From NCBI GenBank assembly GCA_028288305.1, contig JAQBOA010000098.1, forward strand, positions 1 through 52,020: DNA of 52,020 nt, written 5' to 3'. Of the stretch, positions 1-8,317 are shown one piece after another. Under the pieces are notes generated by a model. The model saw nothing but the letters and a program-made list of their open reading frames with translations, had not been told where the DNA came from and did not search any database. This DNA comes from Mucilaginibacter sp. (GTDB lineage: Bacteria > Bacteroidota > Bacteroidia > Sphingobacteriales > Sphingobacteriaceae). The translations under genes were made by a program, and so were the position numbers. Within the stretch, counting starts at the first letter, position 1. The number at the start of each line of letters is the position of its first letter.

Positions 1-107
1 GCTTTTACAGCCATTACAATTTCTTTACCTAAACGGGTAAACTGCACTGCCATTTTAGACCAGCGCTTAAGTTTTCTTTCTTTACGGAATTCAAATGCTC
101 TTCCCAT
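1..107 (-). CDS. YebC/PmpR family regulator, N-terminal fragment
   Basis: The gene starts at the ATG at 107 and runs out of the window at base 1, so only about 35 residues are visible. They begin MGRAFEFRKERKLKRW and continue with the LGKEIVMAVK pattern, which is the characteristic start of the YebC/PmpR (TACO1-type) family. Members are cytoplasmic proteins linked to transcriptional regulation and to relief of ribosome stalling at proline runs. The rest of the family length (about 240 residues) is expected beyond the left edge. Too short to judge integrity. Confidence 0.85.
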   Translation of the reverse strand, partial: MGRAFEFRKERKLKRWSKMAVQFTRLGKEIVMAVK

Positions 108-144
108 ATCTATTTAAAGTTCACTAATTTTTGCGAATATAAAA

Positions 145-216
145 CACGAATTTCACGAATTAAAAAAATACTGATTCGCGAATTGAATTTGTGAAATTCG
201 AAATAATTCGTGACAA
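145..216. repeat. Imperfect inverted repeat, ACGAATTTCACGAATT type
   Basis: Left arm ACACGAATTTCACGAATT is mirrored by AATTTGTGAAATTCG followed by AATTCGTG. It lies between the YebC gene start and the 3' end of the dehydrogenase gene. It looks like an interspersed palindromic repeat rather than a clean terminator, since no U-run follows. Confidence 0.5.
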
Positions 217-225
217 TTAGTACTC

Positions 226-1179
226 TTAAATAATTTTCTTCATGTTCACCAGCATATCTTCTACCATTTTTGACAGATCATATTCCAGTTTCCAGCCCCA
301 GTCCTTTTGTGCATAGCTGTCATCAATTGATTTTGGCCAGCTGTCGGCTATAGCCTGGCGCGGATCATTATTGCTATAACTTATTTCAAAACCGGGGATA
401 TATTTTTTTATTTCATCAGCCAGTTGAGCAGGGGTAAAACTGATCCCGGCAAGGTTATATGACGAACGGATATTTAATGTATCAGCAGGGGTATTCATTA
501 AAGTTATGGTAGCCCGTATGGCATCTTCCATATACATCATTGGCAGGGCGGTATTGACTGAGAGGAAACTCTCATATTTTCCTGTTTTTAAAGCTTCATG
601 AAAAATATGTACAGCATAATCTGTAGTGCCACCACCGGGGTTTGTGCGCCAGCCTATCAATCCCGGGTAACGGATACTTCTTACATCCAAGCCGTATTTA
701 GTAAAATAATATTCGCACCAGCGTTCACCGGCCAATTTGCTGAATCCATAAACCGTATTGGGGTCCATCACACAATATTGCGGTGTTTGCTGCTGCGGCG
801 AGTGCGGCCCAAAAACCGCTATTGAACTTGGCCAAAAAACTTTAGCAACTTTAAACTCAACAGAAAAATCGAGTACATGTAATAAGCCGGTCATATTAAG
901 GTCCCAGGCAATTTTGGGTTTTTGTTCGCCTATGGCAGATAATATCGCGGCAAGCAAATAAACCTGTGTAGGACGGTGTTTATCAAAAACATGGTGCAGG
1001 TTGTCCTTGTCCAGCACATTAACAATTTCGTAGGGTCCGTTATTTTCTCCGCCAGCATTATTAGGACTGCTTATATCTGATGCAATTACTGCATCTGAAC
1101 CATAAATGCCCCTCAAAGCGCTTGCCAGTTCAGTACCAATCTGTCCGTTAGCGCCAATAATTAAAATCTTTTCGCCCAT
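226..1179 (-). CDS. NAD-dependent epimerase/dehydratase, probable SDR-type L-threonine 3-dehydrogenase
   Basis: 317 residues, an extended short-chain dehydrogenase. The Rossmann motif GANGQIG is at residues 9-15 and the catalytic pair is Y144/K148 in TVYGFSKLAGE. The segments YPGLIGWRTNPGGGTTDYAV, LPMMYMEDAIRAT, and near the end RQAIADSWPKSIDDS plus DWGW, are characteristic of the SDR-type L-threonine 3-dehydrogenases, which oxidise threonine to 2-amino-3-ketobutyrate in the cytoplasm. No 2-amino-3-ketobutyrate ligase gene is adjacent. The ATG at 1179 gives a complete nucleotide-binding domain. Substrate is inferred from motifs only. Confidence 0.85.
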   Translation of the reverse strand: MGEKILIIGANGQIGTELASALRGIYGSDAVIASDISSPNNAGGENNGPYEIVNVLDKDNLHHVFDKHRPTQVYLLAAILSAIGEQKPKIAWDLNMTGLLHVLDFSVEFKVAKVFWPSSIAVFGPHSPQQQTPQYCVMDPNTVYGFSKLAGERWCEYYFTKYGLDVRSIRYPGLIGWRTNPGGGTTDYAVHIFHEALKTGKYESFLSVNTALPMMYMEDAIRATITLMNTPADTLNIRSSYNLAGISFTPAQLADEIKKYIPGFEISYSNNDPRQAIADSWPKSIDDSYAQKDWGWKLEYDLSKMVEDMLVNMKKII

Positions 1180-1224
1180 GCATTTCTGAGTTTGGGGGCA
1201 AAGGTAGAAAGATTGTTGAAAAGA

Positions 1225-1360
1225 CGTTGTAAAGTTGAAAGGTTGAAATGTTGTAAAGTTGAAAGGTTAACTTTCGAACTTTACTGACTTTTTTGACTTT
1301 GGACTAAATCAATATAATTCAGCATTCCAACCTTACAACATTTCAACTTTCCAACAAAAA
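1225..1360. repeat. GTTGTAAAGTTGAAAGG direct and inverted repeats
   Basis: GTTGTAAAGTTGAAAGGTTG occurs twice in close succession (about 1228-1268). Its reverse complement, CCTTACAACATTTCAACTTT, follows at about 1331-1350. The spacer upstream of asd is almost entirely built from these units. Confidence 0.6.
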
Positions 1361-1363
1361 TCG

Positions 1364-1371
1364 CATCTTTG
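1364..1371 (+). promoter_or_regulatory. Probable -7 box for asd
   Basis: CATCTTTG matches the Bacteroidota -7 consensus TAnnTTTG at all but the first base. It lies 20 bp before the asd start codon, which would give a short leader of roughly 14 nt. Confidence 0.45.
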
Positions 1372-1391
1372 CAATTTAATTTAAGAAAACA

Positions 1392-2399
1392 ATGAAAGTC
1401 GCAGTAGTAGGTGCCACAGGCTTGGTGGGCACTAAAATGTTGCAGGTTCTTGAAGAACGCAACTTCCCCGTTACAGAATTAATTCCGGTAGCTTCTGAAA
1501 AAAGTGTTGGTAAACAGATCACTTTTAAGGGTAAGCAGTACAAGGTAGTTTCTGTTGAGGATGCGATAAAACAGAAGCCCGATGTTGCCATATTTTCGGC
1601 AGGGGGCAGCACTTCATTGGCACAAGCGCCACTTTTCGCAAAAGTTGGTACAACAGTTATTGATAATTCATCAGCATGGCGCATGGACCCGACTAAAAAA
1701 TTGGTTGTGCCCGAAGTTAATGCCCATGTGCTTACCGCCGAGGATAAAATCATCGCCAACCCAAATTGCTCAACCATTCAAATGGTAGTGGCCTTAAAGC
1801 CATTGCACGATAAATATAAAATAAAAAGGGTAGTGGTGTCCACCTACCAGTCGGTTACAGGTACAGGTGTTAAAGCTGTTGACCAATTGTTTAACGAGCG
1901 TAAAGGCATTGATGGCCCTAAGGTTTACCCTTATACTATAGACCTTAACGTAATTCCGCAGATTGACGTGTTTACCGAAAACGGTTACACCAAAGAAGAA
2001 ATGAAAATGGTGAACGAAACGGTAAAAATTATGGGGGACGCAAGTATCCGGGTAACCGCTACTACCGTACGTATCCCGGTAATGGGCGGCCATTCGGAAG
2101 CGGTAAATATTGAGTTTGCCAATGATTTTGACCTTGCCGAAGTAAGGGAATTGCTGGCAAAATCGCCGGGTATTGTAGTGGTTGACGATACGGCCAATTT
2201 GAAATACCCAATGCCGCTTGATGCGCATGATAAGGATGAAGTATTTGTTGGCCGTATCCGCAGGGATGAGAGTCAGCCAAATACTTTGAACTGTTGGATA
2301 GTATCCGACAACTTGCGTAAAGGCGCTGCTACCAACGCCGTGCAGATAGCTGAATATTTGTATGCGAATAATTTGATAGGGCAAGGGGTGGAGGCGTAA
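1392..2399 (+). CDS. asd: Aspartate-semialdehyde dehydrogenase
   Basis: 335 residues, full family length. Converts aspartyl-4-phosphate to aspartate semialdehyde with NADPH, the branch point to lysine/diaminopimelate, threonine and methionine. The N-terminal NADP fold GATGLVG is at residues 7-13. The catalytic cysteine is C126 in ANPNCSTIQ, and the active-site histidine is H235 in PVMGGHSEA. The ATG at 1392 follows a -7-like box by 20 bp. It appears to be monocistronic. A terminator-like hairpin and a solo palindromic repeat follow the stop. Confidence 0.97.
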   Translation: MKVAVVGATGLVGTKMLQVLEERNFPVTELIPVASEKSVGKQITFKGKQYKVVSVEDAIKQKPDVAIFSAGGSTSLAQAPLFAKVGTTVIDNSSAWRMDPTKKLVVPEVNAHVLTAEDKIIANPNCSTIQMVVALKPLHDKYKIKRVVVSTYQSVTGTGVKAVDQLFNERKGIDGPKVYPYTIDLNVIPQIDVFTENGYTKEEMKMVNETVKIMGDASIRVTATTVRIPVMGGHSEAVNIEFANDFDLAEVRELLAKSPGIVVVDDTANLKYPMPLDAHDKDEVFVGRIRRDESQPNTLNCWIVSDNLRKGAATNAVQIAEYLYANNLIGQGVEA

Positions 2400-2405
2400 G
2401 CCCAA

Positions 2406-2439
2406 GCCCCCTCTAAATCCCCCCCGTTGGGGAGACTTT
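2406..2439. repeat. Solo copy of the GCCCCCTCTAAATC palindromic end (family B)
   Basis: The sequence GCCCCCTCTAAATC followed by a C-run, GTTG, and GGGGAGACTTT is the same unit that forms both ends of the element at 35924-36064. Here it stands alone, 6 bp after the asd stop. Confidence 0.75.
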
Positions 2440-2455
2440 TGAACAATAATAAAAT

Positions 2456-2485
2456 AGGGATGATCAAGTGGTTATCCCTTTTTTA
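2456..2485 (+). terminator. Rho-independent terminator after asd
   Basis: Stem AGGGAT/ATCCCT (2456-2461 and 2474-2479) with a 12-nt loop, followed by TTTTTTATTT. Positioned 57 bp downstream of the asd stop. Confidence 0.6.
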
Positions 2486-2506
2486 TTTGATTGGATATTA
2501 AAATAT

Positions 2507-2613
2507 GTCATTTCGACGAGGAACGAGGAGAAAACTCATAAAATATGCAAGGCGGGCTATGCATGACGGACTATGCAGGGCGTATAAGTTTTCTCACTAT
2601 CGTTCGAAATGAC
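2507..2613. repeat. Inverted-repeat element, GTCATTTCGA ends
   Basis: Ends GTCATTTCGA and TCGAAATGAC are inverted. The homology continues inward (GAGAAAACTCATA against TATAAGTTTTCTC), enclosing a short core rich in ATGCA. No ORF. It has the look of a non-autonomous MITE or palindromic repeat. Confidence 0.7.
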
Positions 2614-2660
2614 AAAACTTTTAATTCGCGATACAGAAAGGCGTCATTATAACTTTTTAT

Positions 2661-2694
2661 TATACTGTTTTCTTATCTTTGTGAAAACAGTATA
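2661..2694 (+). promoter_or_regulatory. 12-bp palindromic operator enclosing the -7 box of the LysR gene
   Basis: Perfect inverted repeat TATACTGTTTTC (2661-2672) and GAAAACAGTATA (2683-2694) with a 10-bp spacer. A full -7 box, TATCTTTG (2674-2681), lies between the arms. The right arm ends one base before the start codon, so the transcript would be nearly leaderless. The position predicts direct control of this promoter, probably autorepression by the LysR protein; that is inference. Confidence 0.7.
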
Positions 2695-2695
2695 A

Positions 2696-3595
2696 ATGAT
2701 CTCCTTTTCACACCGTGTTTTTATGGAAGTTGCTGCTAACCTTAGTTTTAGTAAGGCGGCGCAAATACTTTTTGTTACGCAGCCAGCTATCAGCAAACAC
2801 ATTAAAGCGCTTGAAGATCAGTATAAAGTGCCTTTATTTGAACGCAAGGGAAACAGCATCCTGCTAACAGAAGCCGGTAAAAAGCTAAATGAATATTTAC
2901 TACAAGCCACAGAAATTGAGCGAAAAGCTGAGTATGACCTTTCTGTTTTGAGCAGTCTATCTCATGCAGCAGGACATTTGCGTTTAGGGGCCAGTACAAC
3001 AATAGCTTTGTATATTTTGCCATCGATACTTTCTGGTTTTCAGCAGGAATATGCTAATGTTGATGTACAACTGGTTAACCGAAATTCGGAGTATATTTTG
3101 AACGCCCTGCTTAATCATGAAGTGGATATAGGCATTATTGAGGTTGATAATAAACTTACAACCGTATCGTACCGTGCTTTTATGAGCGATGAGGTGATTC
3201 CGGTATGTTCCGCTAAAAGTGCGCTGGCTGGTAAGTCGTTAACATTAAAACAGTTTGTAAAAACTCCGCTTGCTTTGCGCGAAAGGGGATCGGGGACATT
3301 AAACGCCTTGTTAAAATCATTATCCGCCCTGCATATAAAACCGGCAGACCTATCTGTTAAAATAAGATTAGGTGGTACAGAAGCTTTAAAAAACTTTTTA
3401 TTAGCCGATCAATGCCTGGGCTTTATGCCCCGACCATCCATTATCCGACAGCTTGCGGAAGGTGATTTAGTGGAAGTCCCCATTGAGGGACTAAAAATAA
3501 CCCGCGATTTCTTTTTTATCCGCCGTAAAGGAACTGAAGATTACGGGTTGACCAGCAATTTTATGAACTATGCTTTGGGGCATATTGTGGGATAA
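2696..3595 (+). CDS. LysR family transcriptional regulator
   Basis: 299 residues, normal LysR length. The N-terminal winged helix-turn-helix covers about residues 3-62 (FMEVAANLSFSKAAQILFVT, then QPAISKHIKALEDQYKVPLF). It is followed by a substrate-binding-like effector domain from about residue 90 (LRLGASTTIALYILPSIL). The family binds small effectors and regulates a nearby or divergent gene. No divergent partner is present, so the target is unknown. Start is the ATG at 2696, immediately behind the palindrome that encloses its -7 box. Confidence 0.93.
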   Translation: MISFSHRVFMEVAANLSFSKAAQILFVTQPAISKHIKALEDQYKVPLFERKGNSILLTEAGKKLNEYLLQATEIERKAEYDLSVLSSLSHAAGHLRLGASTTIALYILPSILSGFQQEYANVDVQLVNRNSEYILNALLNHEVDIGIIEVDNKLTTVSYRAFMSDEVIPVCSAKSALAGKSLTLKQFVKTPLALRERGSGTLNALLKSLSALHIKPADLSVKIRLGGTEALKNFLLADQCLGFMPRPSIIRQLAEGDLVEVPIEGLKITRDFFFIRRKGTEDYGLTSNFMNYALGHIVG

Positions 3596-3690
3596 GTAAT
3601 TAGATACATGGCGGTAACAAGTCACCCGATATGTGCTAAGTACAATTCAACCGATTGAGAAGGTTCAGGTCTCCATTATCATTTAACTAT

Positions 3691-3885
3691 TTATTCCGAA
3701 GTTCTGACCCTGATTTCTCTATGAATCTTAGTCAATTGCTCGCGTAAAGTGGTTATTGTAACTACTACAGCGATCTTTTCTGCCAACCCCTCTTCAAAAC
3801 AATTCTTATTCAGAAGTAGCTTCCTGATTTTTAAATTGATTTCACCTGCCTCCTTATTAAGTTCTTCCAGTGATTTCATTTTCAT
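3691..3885 (-). CDS. Small helical protein of unknown function
   Basis: 64 residues from the ATG at 3885 (MKMKSLEELNKEAGEINLKI). A GTG 24 bases further upstream at 3909 is an alternative. The protein is charged and predicted helical with heptad-like leucine and isoleucine spacing, possibly a short coiled coil. No family recognised. It lies alone between the LysR gene and an NTF2-like gene on the other strand. Coding status is plausible but uncertain. Confidence 0.4.
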   Translation of the reverse strand: MKMKSLEELNKEAGEINLKIRKLLLNKNCFEEGLAEKIAVVVTITTLREQLTKIHREIRVRTSE

Positions 3886-4032
3886 CAGCTTAAATATCAG
3901 GATATTCACTTAAGCTTGTAGTTGATAGTTTTCCACAGAGTCTTAATAACTCACATTTATGTTTATTTCATTTCCCGCCCGCAAACTCGTTAAACCTCAG
4001 CTTGTAGCCTCCAATCTTTGTTTTAGGCTGTT

Positions 4033-4060
4033 TTTGGTTGTTGGCCTTTAGTTACATTTG
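4033..4060 (+). promoter_or_regulatory. Promoter of the NTF2-like gene
   Basis: TTTG at 4033-4036 and a perfect TAnnTTTG box, TACATTTG, at 4053-4060, separated by 16 bp. This fits the Bacteroidota -33/-7 pattern. The start codon is 45 bp downstream. Confidence 0.6.
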
Positions 4061-4105
4061 CTTATATTCATACAATCAAATATTTATTAACAGGTTCAAT
4101 TAATT

Positions 4106-4600
4106 ATGAAAAAATCAAACCGTGTTTTACCCTACCTGGCAAGTTGTTTTTTCTTGCTGTTGTTTATAGTAAGCATACAGCCTGTAATTGGCCAGCAAAC
4201 CTCTTATGAGCCGAAGGATCCAAAATTGTATAAAACCATTATGCATATGGATAGCGTAATGTTCGACGCATTTAATATGCACGACTTGGAGGTAATGAAA
4301 ACAGTTTTTGCAACGAACCTGGAATTTTACCATGACAAAGGCGGATTGGCCGATTACACCACGTCGATGAACAGTTTCAAGTCAGTATTTGCATCCACAC
4401 CCGGTTTAAGGCGCGAATTGATACCCGGAACTATGGAAGTATATGCAATCCCGGGATATGGAGCCGTTGAAATGGGTACGCACAGGTTTATTCATGTCGA
4501 AAACGGACAAACTTTAATAGGCCTGTATAAATTTGTCCATACCTGGCAATACAAGGATAATCAATGGAAAGTTACCCGTGTGGTCAGTGTAGGGCACTAA
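4106..4600 (+). CDS. Exported NTF2-like (DUF4440/SnoaL-type) protein
   Basis: 164 residues. An N-terminal signal peptide (about residues 1-29, hydrophobic stretch LASCFFLLLFIVSIQPVIG, then Q) points to export to the periplasm. The mature part begins with a helix containing MDSVMFDAFNMHDLEVMKTVFATNLEFYHDKGG and ends in a WQYKDNQWKVTRVVS strand, the usual cone-shaped NTF2-like fold of DUF4440. The fold is used for binding or enzymatic roles; no specific substrate can be inferred. Preceded by a good promoter and apparently monocistronic. Confidence 0.8.
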   Translation: MKKSNRVLPYLASCFFLLLFIVSIQPVIGQQTSYEPKDPKLYKTIMHMDSVMFDAFNMHDLEVMKTVFATNLEFYHDKGGLADYTTSMNSFKSVFASTPGLRRELIPGTMEVYAIPGYGAVEMGTHRFIHVENGQTLIGLYKFVHTWQYKDNQWKVTRVVSVGH

Positions 4601-4681
4601 GAAATATGGATGACCTTTTTACCTACGCAGGCTCATTAAGTTAAGAAAACAATATCGAACACTGAATAACGAATGTTGAAT

Positions 4682-4701
4682 CCCGATAGCTATCGGGATG
4701 A
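4682..4701. repeat. ATCCCGATAGCTATCGGGAT palindrome
   Basis: Perfect 20-bp palindrome in the spacer after the NTF2-like gene. A partial copy (GATAGCTATCGGGAT) recurs inside the element at 21255-21444, so this is an interspersed unit. Confidence 0.7.
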
Positions 4702-4723
4702 AGTAAATTTCGACTTTCGATAT

Positions 4724-5410
4724 TTAATGCAGTAAAAAATTTGATTTTATTACATTGGAAATTCCGCTGGTTGCTATCTGGAGGCCCACACAAAAAATCA
4801 AAAATGCCATAAAACGGTTGATTATTTGTTCGTTATTTAATCCGATATAACTGATCAGCCTGTTGGTGTTTAAATAAAATATAAAGATGAGTATGCATAT
4901 TCCAATAATTGAAACCAATAAAGCACCTACGTTTAGCAGGTAGACAGAAAAGTTTTCATTTGCCCCCTGGGCGCTCAGTGTAAAAAGGACGGCTATTGTG
5001 CCTGCACCTGTAGTTATAGGGAATGTGATTGGATAAAAAAGTTTATTCTCAACTAACGGAAAAGGTTCTATGTCAACTTTGTCAGTTATATTTTTTTTAT
5101 TAACCTCTTTTGTATCCGAAGAAAGAAATTCCCACCCGATTTTACAAATCATGATACCACCAGCTATTTGTATTACCGGAATTGATAAACCAAACAATTC
5201 TAAAATCCAGTGTCCAATCAATACGGTGACTGCACAAATGATGAAGGAATAAATTGTGATTTTTTTTACAAATTTTATCCTTTCCTTACGGGATATATCC
5301 AAAAAATAAGGACTAACGATAAAAGCTGATCCAATAGGATTGACAACCGGAAAAAGGGCAACAAATCCTATAAAAACCAGGTGAATAAAAGTGTTAAATT
5401 GTGGTGGCAT
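4724..5410 (-). CDS. MarC family integral membrane protein
   Basis: 228 residues, six predicted membrane helices, full MarC length. The opening FVALFPVVNPIGSAFIVSPYF and the middle FPITTGAGTIAVLFTLSA are the two family signatures (NPxG and TxGPG-like re-entrant motifs). MarC proteins are cytoplasmic-membrane proteins of unproven transport function (an earlier link to multiple antibiotic resistance in E. coli was not upheld). Divergent from the NlpC/P60 lipoprotein gene, with a 48-bp shared spacer. Confidence 0.9.
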   Translation of the reverse strand: MPPQFNTFIHLVFIGFVALFPVVNPIGSAFIVSPYFLDISRKERIKFVKKITIYSFIICAVTVLIGHWILELFGLSIPVIQIAGGIMICKIGWEFLSSDTKEVNKKNITDKVDIEPFPLVENKLFYPITFPITTGAGTIAVLFTLSAQGANENFSVYLLNVGALLVSIIGICILIFIFYLNTNRLISYIGLNNEQIINRFMAFLIFCVGLQIATSGISNVIKSNFLLH

Positions 5411-5458
5411 AAAGTATAATCAAATCAAAAGTAGCATTAAATTGAGGGAACAAAAATA

Positions 5459-6079
5459 ATGGATGGGTTTTTGTGTACCATATCCGTGAGATTTATTTGT
5501 TGGACTTATATCCTGGCTATAGTTTTTTTCTCTTGTACAAGGAAGAGAGGTACCCGGCTGTATGCAACCATTTCAAAAGATGCTTCGGGTAATATAATTA
5601 TTCAGCATAATATGCCTGCGGGCACTTCCTATAATACAATACCGTTAACCAACATCGCAACCGGAAAAATAACACCAGCTGAGCTATTAACTTTTGCCCT
5701 TTCACTAAAGGGAATCCCTTATAAATATGGCTCAACTGACCCGAAACAAGGGTTTGATTGTTCTGGCTTTATCACTTATGTTTTTAATCATTTTGGAATA
5801 ATTGTACCGAGACGTTCAGTCGATTTTACACTTGTAAACCGAACGGTCAACATAAAAGAAGCAAAACCAGGGGATCTTATACTTTTCACCGGAACAGACA
5901 GTACAGTCAGAATAGTGGGACATATGGGAATAGTCCTGTCAAATTACAGAGGTGAACTTATATTTTTACATTCTACATCGGGCAATGCTGATGGAGTTAC
6001 CGAAACGCCGTTTAACCTATATTACCAGGAAAGGTATATCAAAACCATTCGCGTTTTTCCACAAAACAGTCATTTTTAA
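5459..6079 (+). CDS. NlpC/P60 family (C40) cell-wall peptidase, lipoprotein
   Basis: 206 residues. A hydrophobic N-terminus ends in FFSC with the lipobox cysteine at residue 26, predicting a lipid-anchored envelope protein. The NlpC/P60 domain covers about residues 75-200. Catalytic Cys101 lies in GFDCSGF, His155 in VGHMGIVL, and a third polar residue in FLHSTS. Such enzymes cut D-Glu-meso-DAP links in peptidoglycan stem peptides. The start at 5459 is an ATG close to the divergent marC start; an internal start would lose the signal peptide. Confidence 0.9.
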   Translation: MDGFLCTISVRFICWTYILAIVFFSCTRKRGTRLYATISKDASGNIIIQHNMPAGTSYNTIPLTNIATGKITPAELLTFALSLKGIPYKYGSTDPKQGFDCSGFITYVFNHFGIIVPRRSVDFTLVNRTVNIKEAKPGDLILFTGTDSTVRIVGHMGIVLSNYRGELIFLHSTSGNADGVTETPFNLYYQERYIKTIRVFPQNSHF

Positions 6080-6158
6080 ATTTATAAAGGCTTGCAGTTA
6101 TTGTTATCGAAACCTATAAATTTGATATTAAGTGGTTTATTTTCAAAGTATTAATATT

Positions 6159-6189
6159 TAAATGTAACTTACACTCAATGTTACATTTA
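6159..6189 (+). promoter_or_regulatory. Inverted repeat upstream of the cupin gene, probable operator
   Basis: TAAATGTAAC (6159-6168) and GTTACATTTA (6180-6189) are perfect 10-bp inverted arms with an 11-bp spacer. They end 11 bp before the cupin start codon. The position and symmetry suggest a dimeric regulator site. No regulator gene is adjacent. Confidence 0.55.
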
Positions 6190-6200
6190 TAAATAATGGT

Positions 6201-6743
6201 ATGGAAAAGAGAACCTTTGTGAACCCGGCAATTAATGATTCTGCTACATTTATTAAAACTTCGGCAGAAACTAATGGAGCATACACACTATTGCAAATAG
6301 ATTTGGGTAAAAGCGATGGCCCTCCATTGCATTATCACAAAACTTTTTCTGAAAAGTTTGAAGTGAAGGAGGGTATTTTATACCTGCAAATAGGAAAAGA
6401 TAAAAAGAAGCTGAATATTGGCGACTCAGTTACTGTTGCTGCCGGCGTCCCTCACCGATTTTATAACGAAACCGACGATATGGTGAAATTTGATATAACC
6501 TTTCAGCCTGGACATACCGGTATGGAAAATTTTATAAAAATATTTTACGGACTTGCTGCTGATGGTTTAACGGATAAAAGTGGTAAACCTAAAACCTTTG
6601 CACACCTGGCAGCGGCGTTAACCATGTCAGACTCAAATGCCCCAGGCTGGATGTCACTACTGTCGCCAATTATCCGCATAGTAGCTAAACGCGCTAAAAA
6701 GAACGGAACAGAGCAATGGCTGTTAGATAGGTATTGCATGTAA
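6201..6743 (+). CDS. Cupin domain protein
   Basis: 180 residues. A single cupin barrel covers about residues 30-110. Motif 1 is PPLHYHKTFSEKFEVKEG and motif 2 is GVPHRFYNETDD, giving the usual metal-binding His, His, Glu and His. The C-terminal 60 residues form a helical extension (FIKIFYGLAADGLT onward). The function could be an enzyme or sensor; no substrate is indicated. It is followed 54 bp later by a membrane protein gene in the same direction, perhaps one transcript under the palindrome at 6159-6189. Confidence 0.85.
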   Translation: MEKRTFVNPAINDSATFIKTSAETNGAYTLLQIDLGKSDGPPLHYHKTFSEKFEVKEGILYLQIGKDKKKLNIGDSVTVAAGVPHRFYNETDDMVKFDITFQPGHTGMENFIKIFYGLAADGLTDKSGKPKTFAHLAAALTMSDSNAPGWMSLLSPIIRIVAKRAKKNGTEQWLLDRYCM

Positions 6744-6797
6744 TATTTAAATGCCGGCAACCATAAGATATTAAAAAACCATATCACGTAAATTAGT

Positions 6798-7664
6798 ATG
6801 CGGATGCAACAAAACCTCTTTAAACGCTATTTAAGTGCTGTATATTTAATACTTGTTCCTTTTTTAGCAGCCATATTAGGCTTCGGGGTAGGGCATATAA
6901 GTTATAAAATATATTTACCTGTATGGATCATCAACGTATGTTTGATGGTTTTGGCTGCATGGGTGCTAAGTGCACAATTAAAGAATGATGATGCCGAAAA
7001 AAAAGACGTTATTGCTATCTCATTATTTTTAATTGCTCCGTGGATTTTTATTTCCATATTTTTTGGGATGGGGCCGCCACCCTCTACAGCCTGGGAATAT
7101 GCCGCCGCCGCGACCGAACAGCAGGTTAGATATGCCATACTTGTTATGAGTGGCGTGTTTATAGCTTTAGGATGTGCCTTACTCCGGCAAAGACTAAAAG
7201 AGGCAGGCGAAAATTTTTATTCCTTAATTGGCTTTACGGCTATCATGATTGCAATTCCCCTTTTTATTCTTAACATGATTTTTTGGGGCAGTTATTTAGT
7301 CGAGGCATTCAGGTCATTTTCAAATGCACCTTCAGAGAAGCGTCCGGATTGGTATCTTCCGGTCAGAAGCCTTTTTAGCTCAATAAGCCTTGTGGAAGTC
7401 GCATTGATTTATTTGGCCACTGCCGCTTTTGCTGCATCGCTTAAAGTTGTTAAGTGGTTTAAGCCTGGAGCTTGTCTTATTTATATTGCAATAAGTTTGT
7501 TAGGAATGGTACTTGATATATTACCTTCTGTTTTGCCTGAATCATTTGCTGCAGTTGGTTTTTTTGTATCGATTCCGGCGATCCCTTTTATTATGCCTTA
7601 TTTTTTTGGTGTTAATTTATTGCTTCGCATAAACTCCAACAAGGCTGATCCGCCTAACTATTAA
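6798..7664 (+). CDS. Polytopic membrane protein of unknown function
   Basis: 288 residues with roughly eight hydrophobic segments (first LILVPFLAAILGFGVGHI, last PAIPFIMPYFFGVNLLL) and short charged loops. No transporter or enzyme motif is recognised. It probably shares a transcript with the cupin gene upstream. Its last 11 bases overlap the convergent DUF1569 gene. Confidence 0.75.
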   Translation: MRMQQNLFKRYLSAVYLILVPFLAAILGFGVGHISYKIYLPVWIINVCLMVLAAWVLSAQLKNDDAEKKDVIAISLFLIAPWIFISIFFGMGPPPSTAWEYAAAATEQQVRYAILVMSGVFIALGCALLRQRLKEAGENFYSLIGFTAIMIAIPLFILNMIFWGSYLVEAFRSFSNAPSEKRPDWYLPVRSLFSSISLVEVALIYLATAAFAASLKVVKWFKPGACLIYIAISLLGMVLDILPSVLPESFAAVGFFVSIPAIPFIMPYFFGVNLLLRINSNKADPPNY

Positions 7665-8100
7665 ATTGCCGAAGATGGTGGTCGGTATGTTTATAAGCAA
7701 AGTATCCTATTTGTTCCTTGGTCATTTTTCCGAAAAACCAATGCTCAAAATCAGGATTTGAAAAATCAGCATATTCCTGGATCAGGCCGGTCCATTTCTT
7801 TTTTTCGGATGACAAATCACCTTTGGTTTCTGTGATCTTAAATTCAGGCTTTGTGGGTGCATTTTTGCTCAAGGGCGTTTCGTCTTTTAACATATTTTTC
7901 AAAGCCATTTTACCGATCAGCCGGCCAAGGAATACACGTTTATATTGTTTTTTCCCCAGGAACATTTCGTCTGCCATGGCACAGTGCTTTGTCATTTGGC
8001 AAACATTCATTTTGCCCCATTGAGCCGTGCTGCTTTCGTTAAGCGCATTGATCCGGTTAATCAATTTATCTCTTGTTGTTTTGTCGAATACTGTTTTCAT
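7654..8100 (-). CDS. DUF1569 (DinB-like) protein
   Basis: 148 residues. The pattern WGKMNVCQMTKHCAMADEMFLG near the start and FFGKMTKEQIGYFAYKHTDHHLRQF at the end match the DUF1569 family, which is related to the DinB/YfiT four-helix bundle. The spaced histidines (HCAMAD, HTDHHLRQF) would form the metal site. Cytoplasmic, function unknown; thiol transferases and metal-dependent enzymes are known in the wider fold. Convergent overlap with the membrane protein gene. Confidence 0.8.
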   Translation of the reverse strand: MKTVFDKTTRDKLINRINALNESSTAQWGKMNVCQMTKHCAMADEMFLGKKQYKRVFLGRLIGKMALKNMLKDETPLSKNAPTKPEFKITETKGDLSSEKKKWTGLIQEYADFSNPDFEHWFFGKMTKEQIGYFAYKHTDHHLRQFNS

Positions 8101-8317
8101 ATTTACCTGCAGTGTGGTTTAACAAACTTACAATTTAAAGATAAAAATTAGCAAGTTATTTATTTGGCATTTATCGTAGCCGGCTGGATAAATTAAGCTA
8201 GTGTAGATCGGTTATTGTGTGGATTGTTTGTTTTATGTACTGTAGTCACAGACTATAGGCATAGTGTATTCGAAGTCGGAGACAGCGGGGCAAATTATAT
8301 TTGTCGGATATAAAAAC

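Noticed and set aside
1794..2405. Long open frame antisense to asd (203 codons)
   Set aside because: It lies fully within a well-supported conserved gene on the other strand and has no recognisable features.
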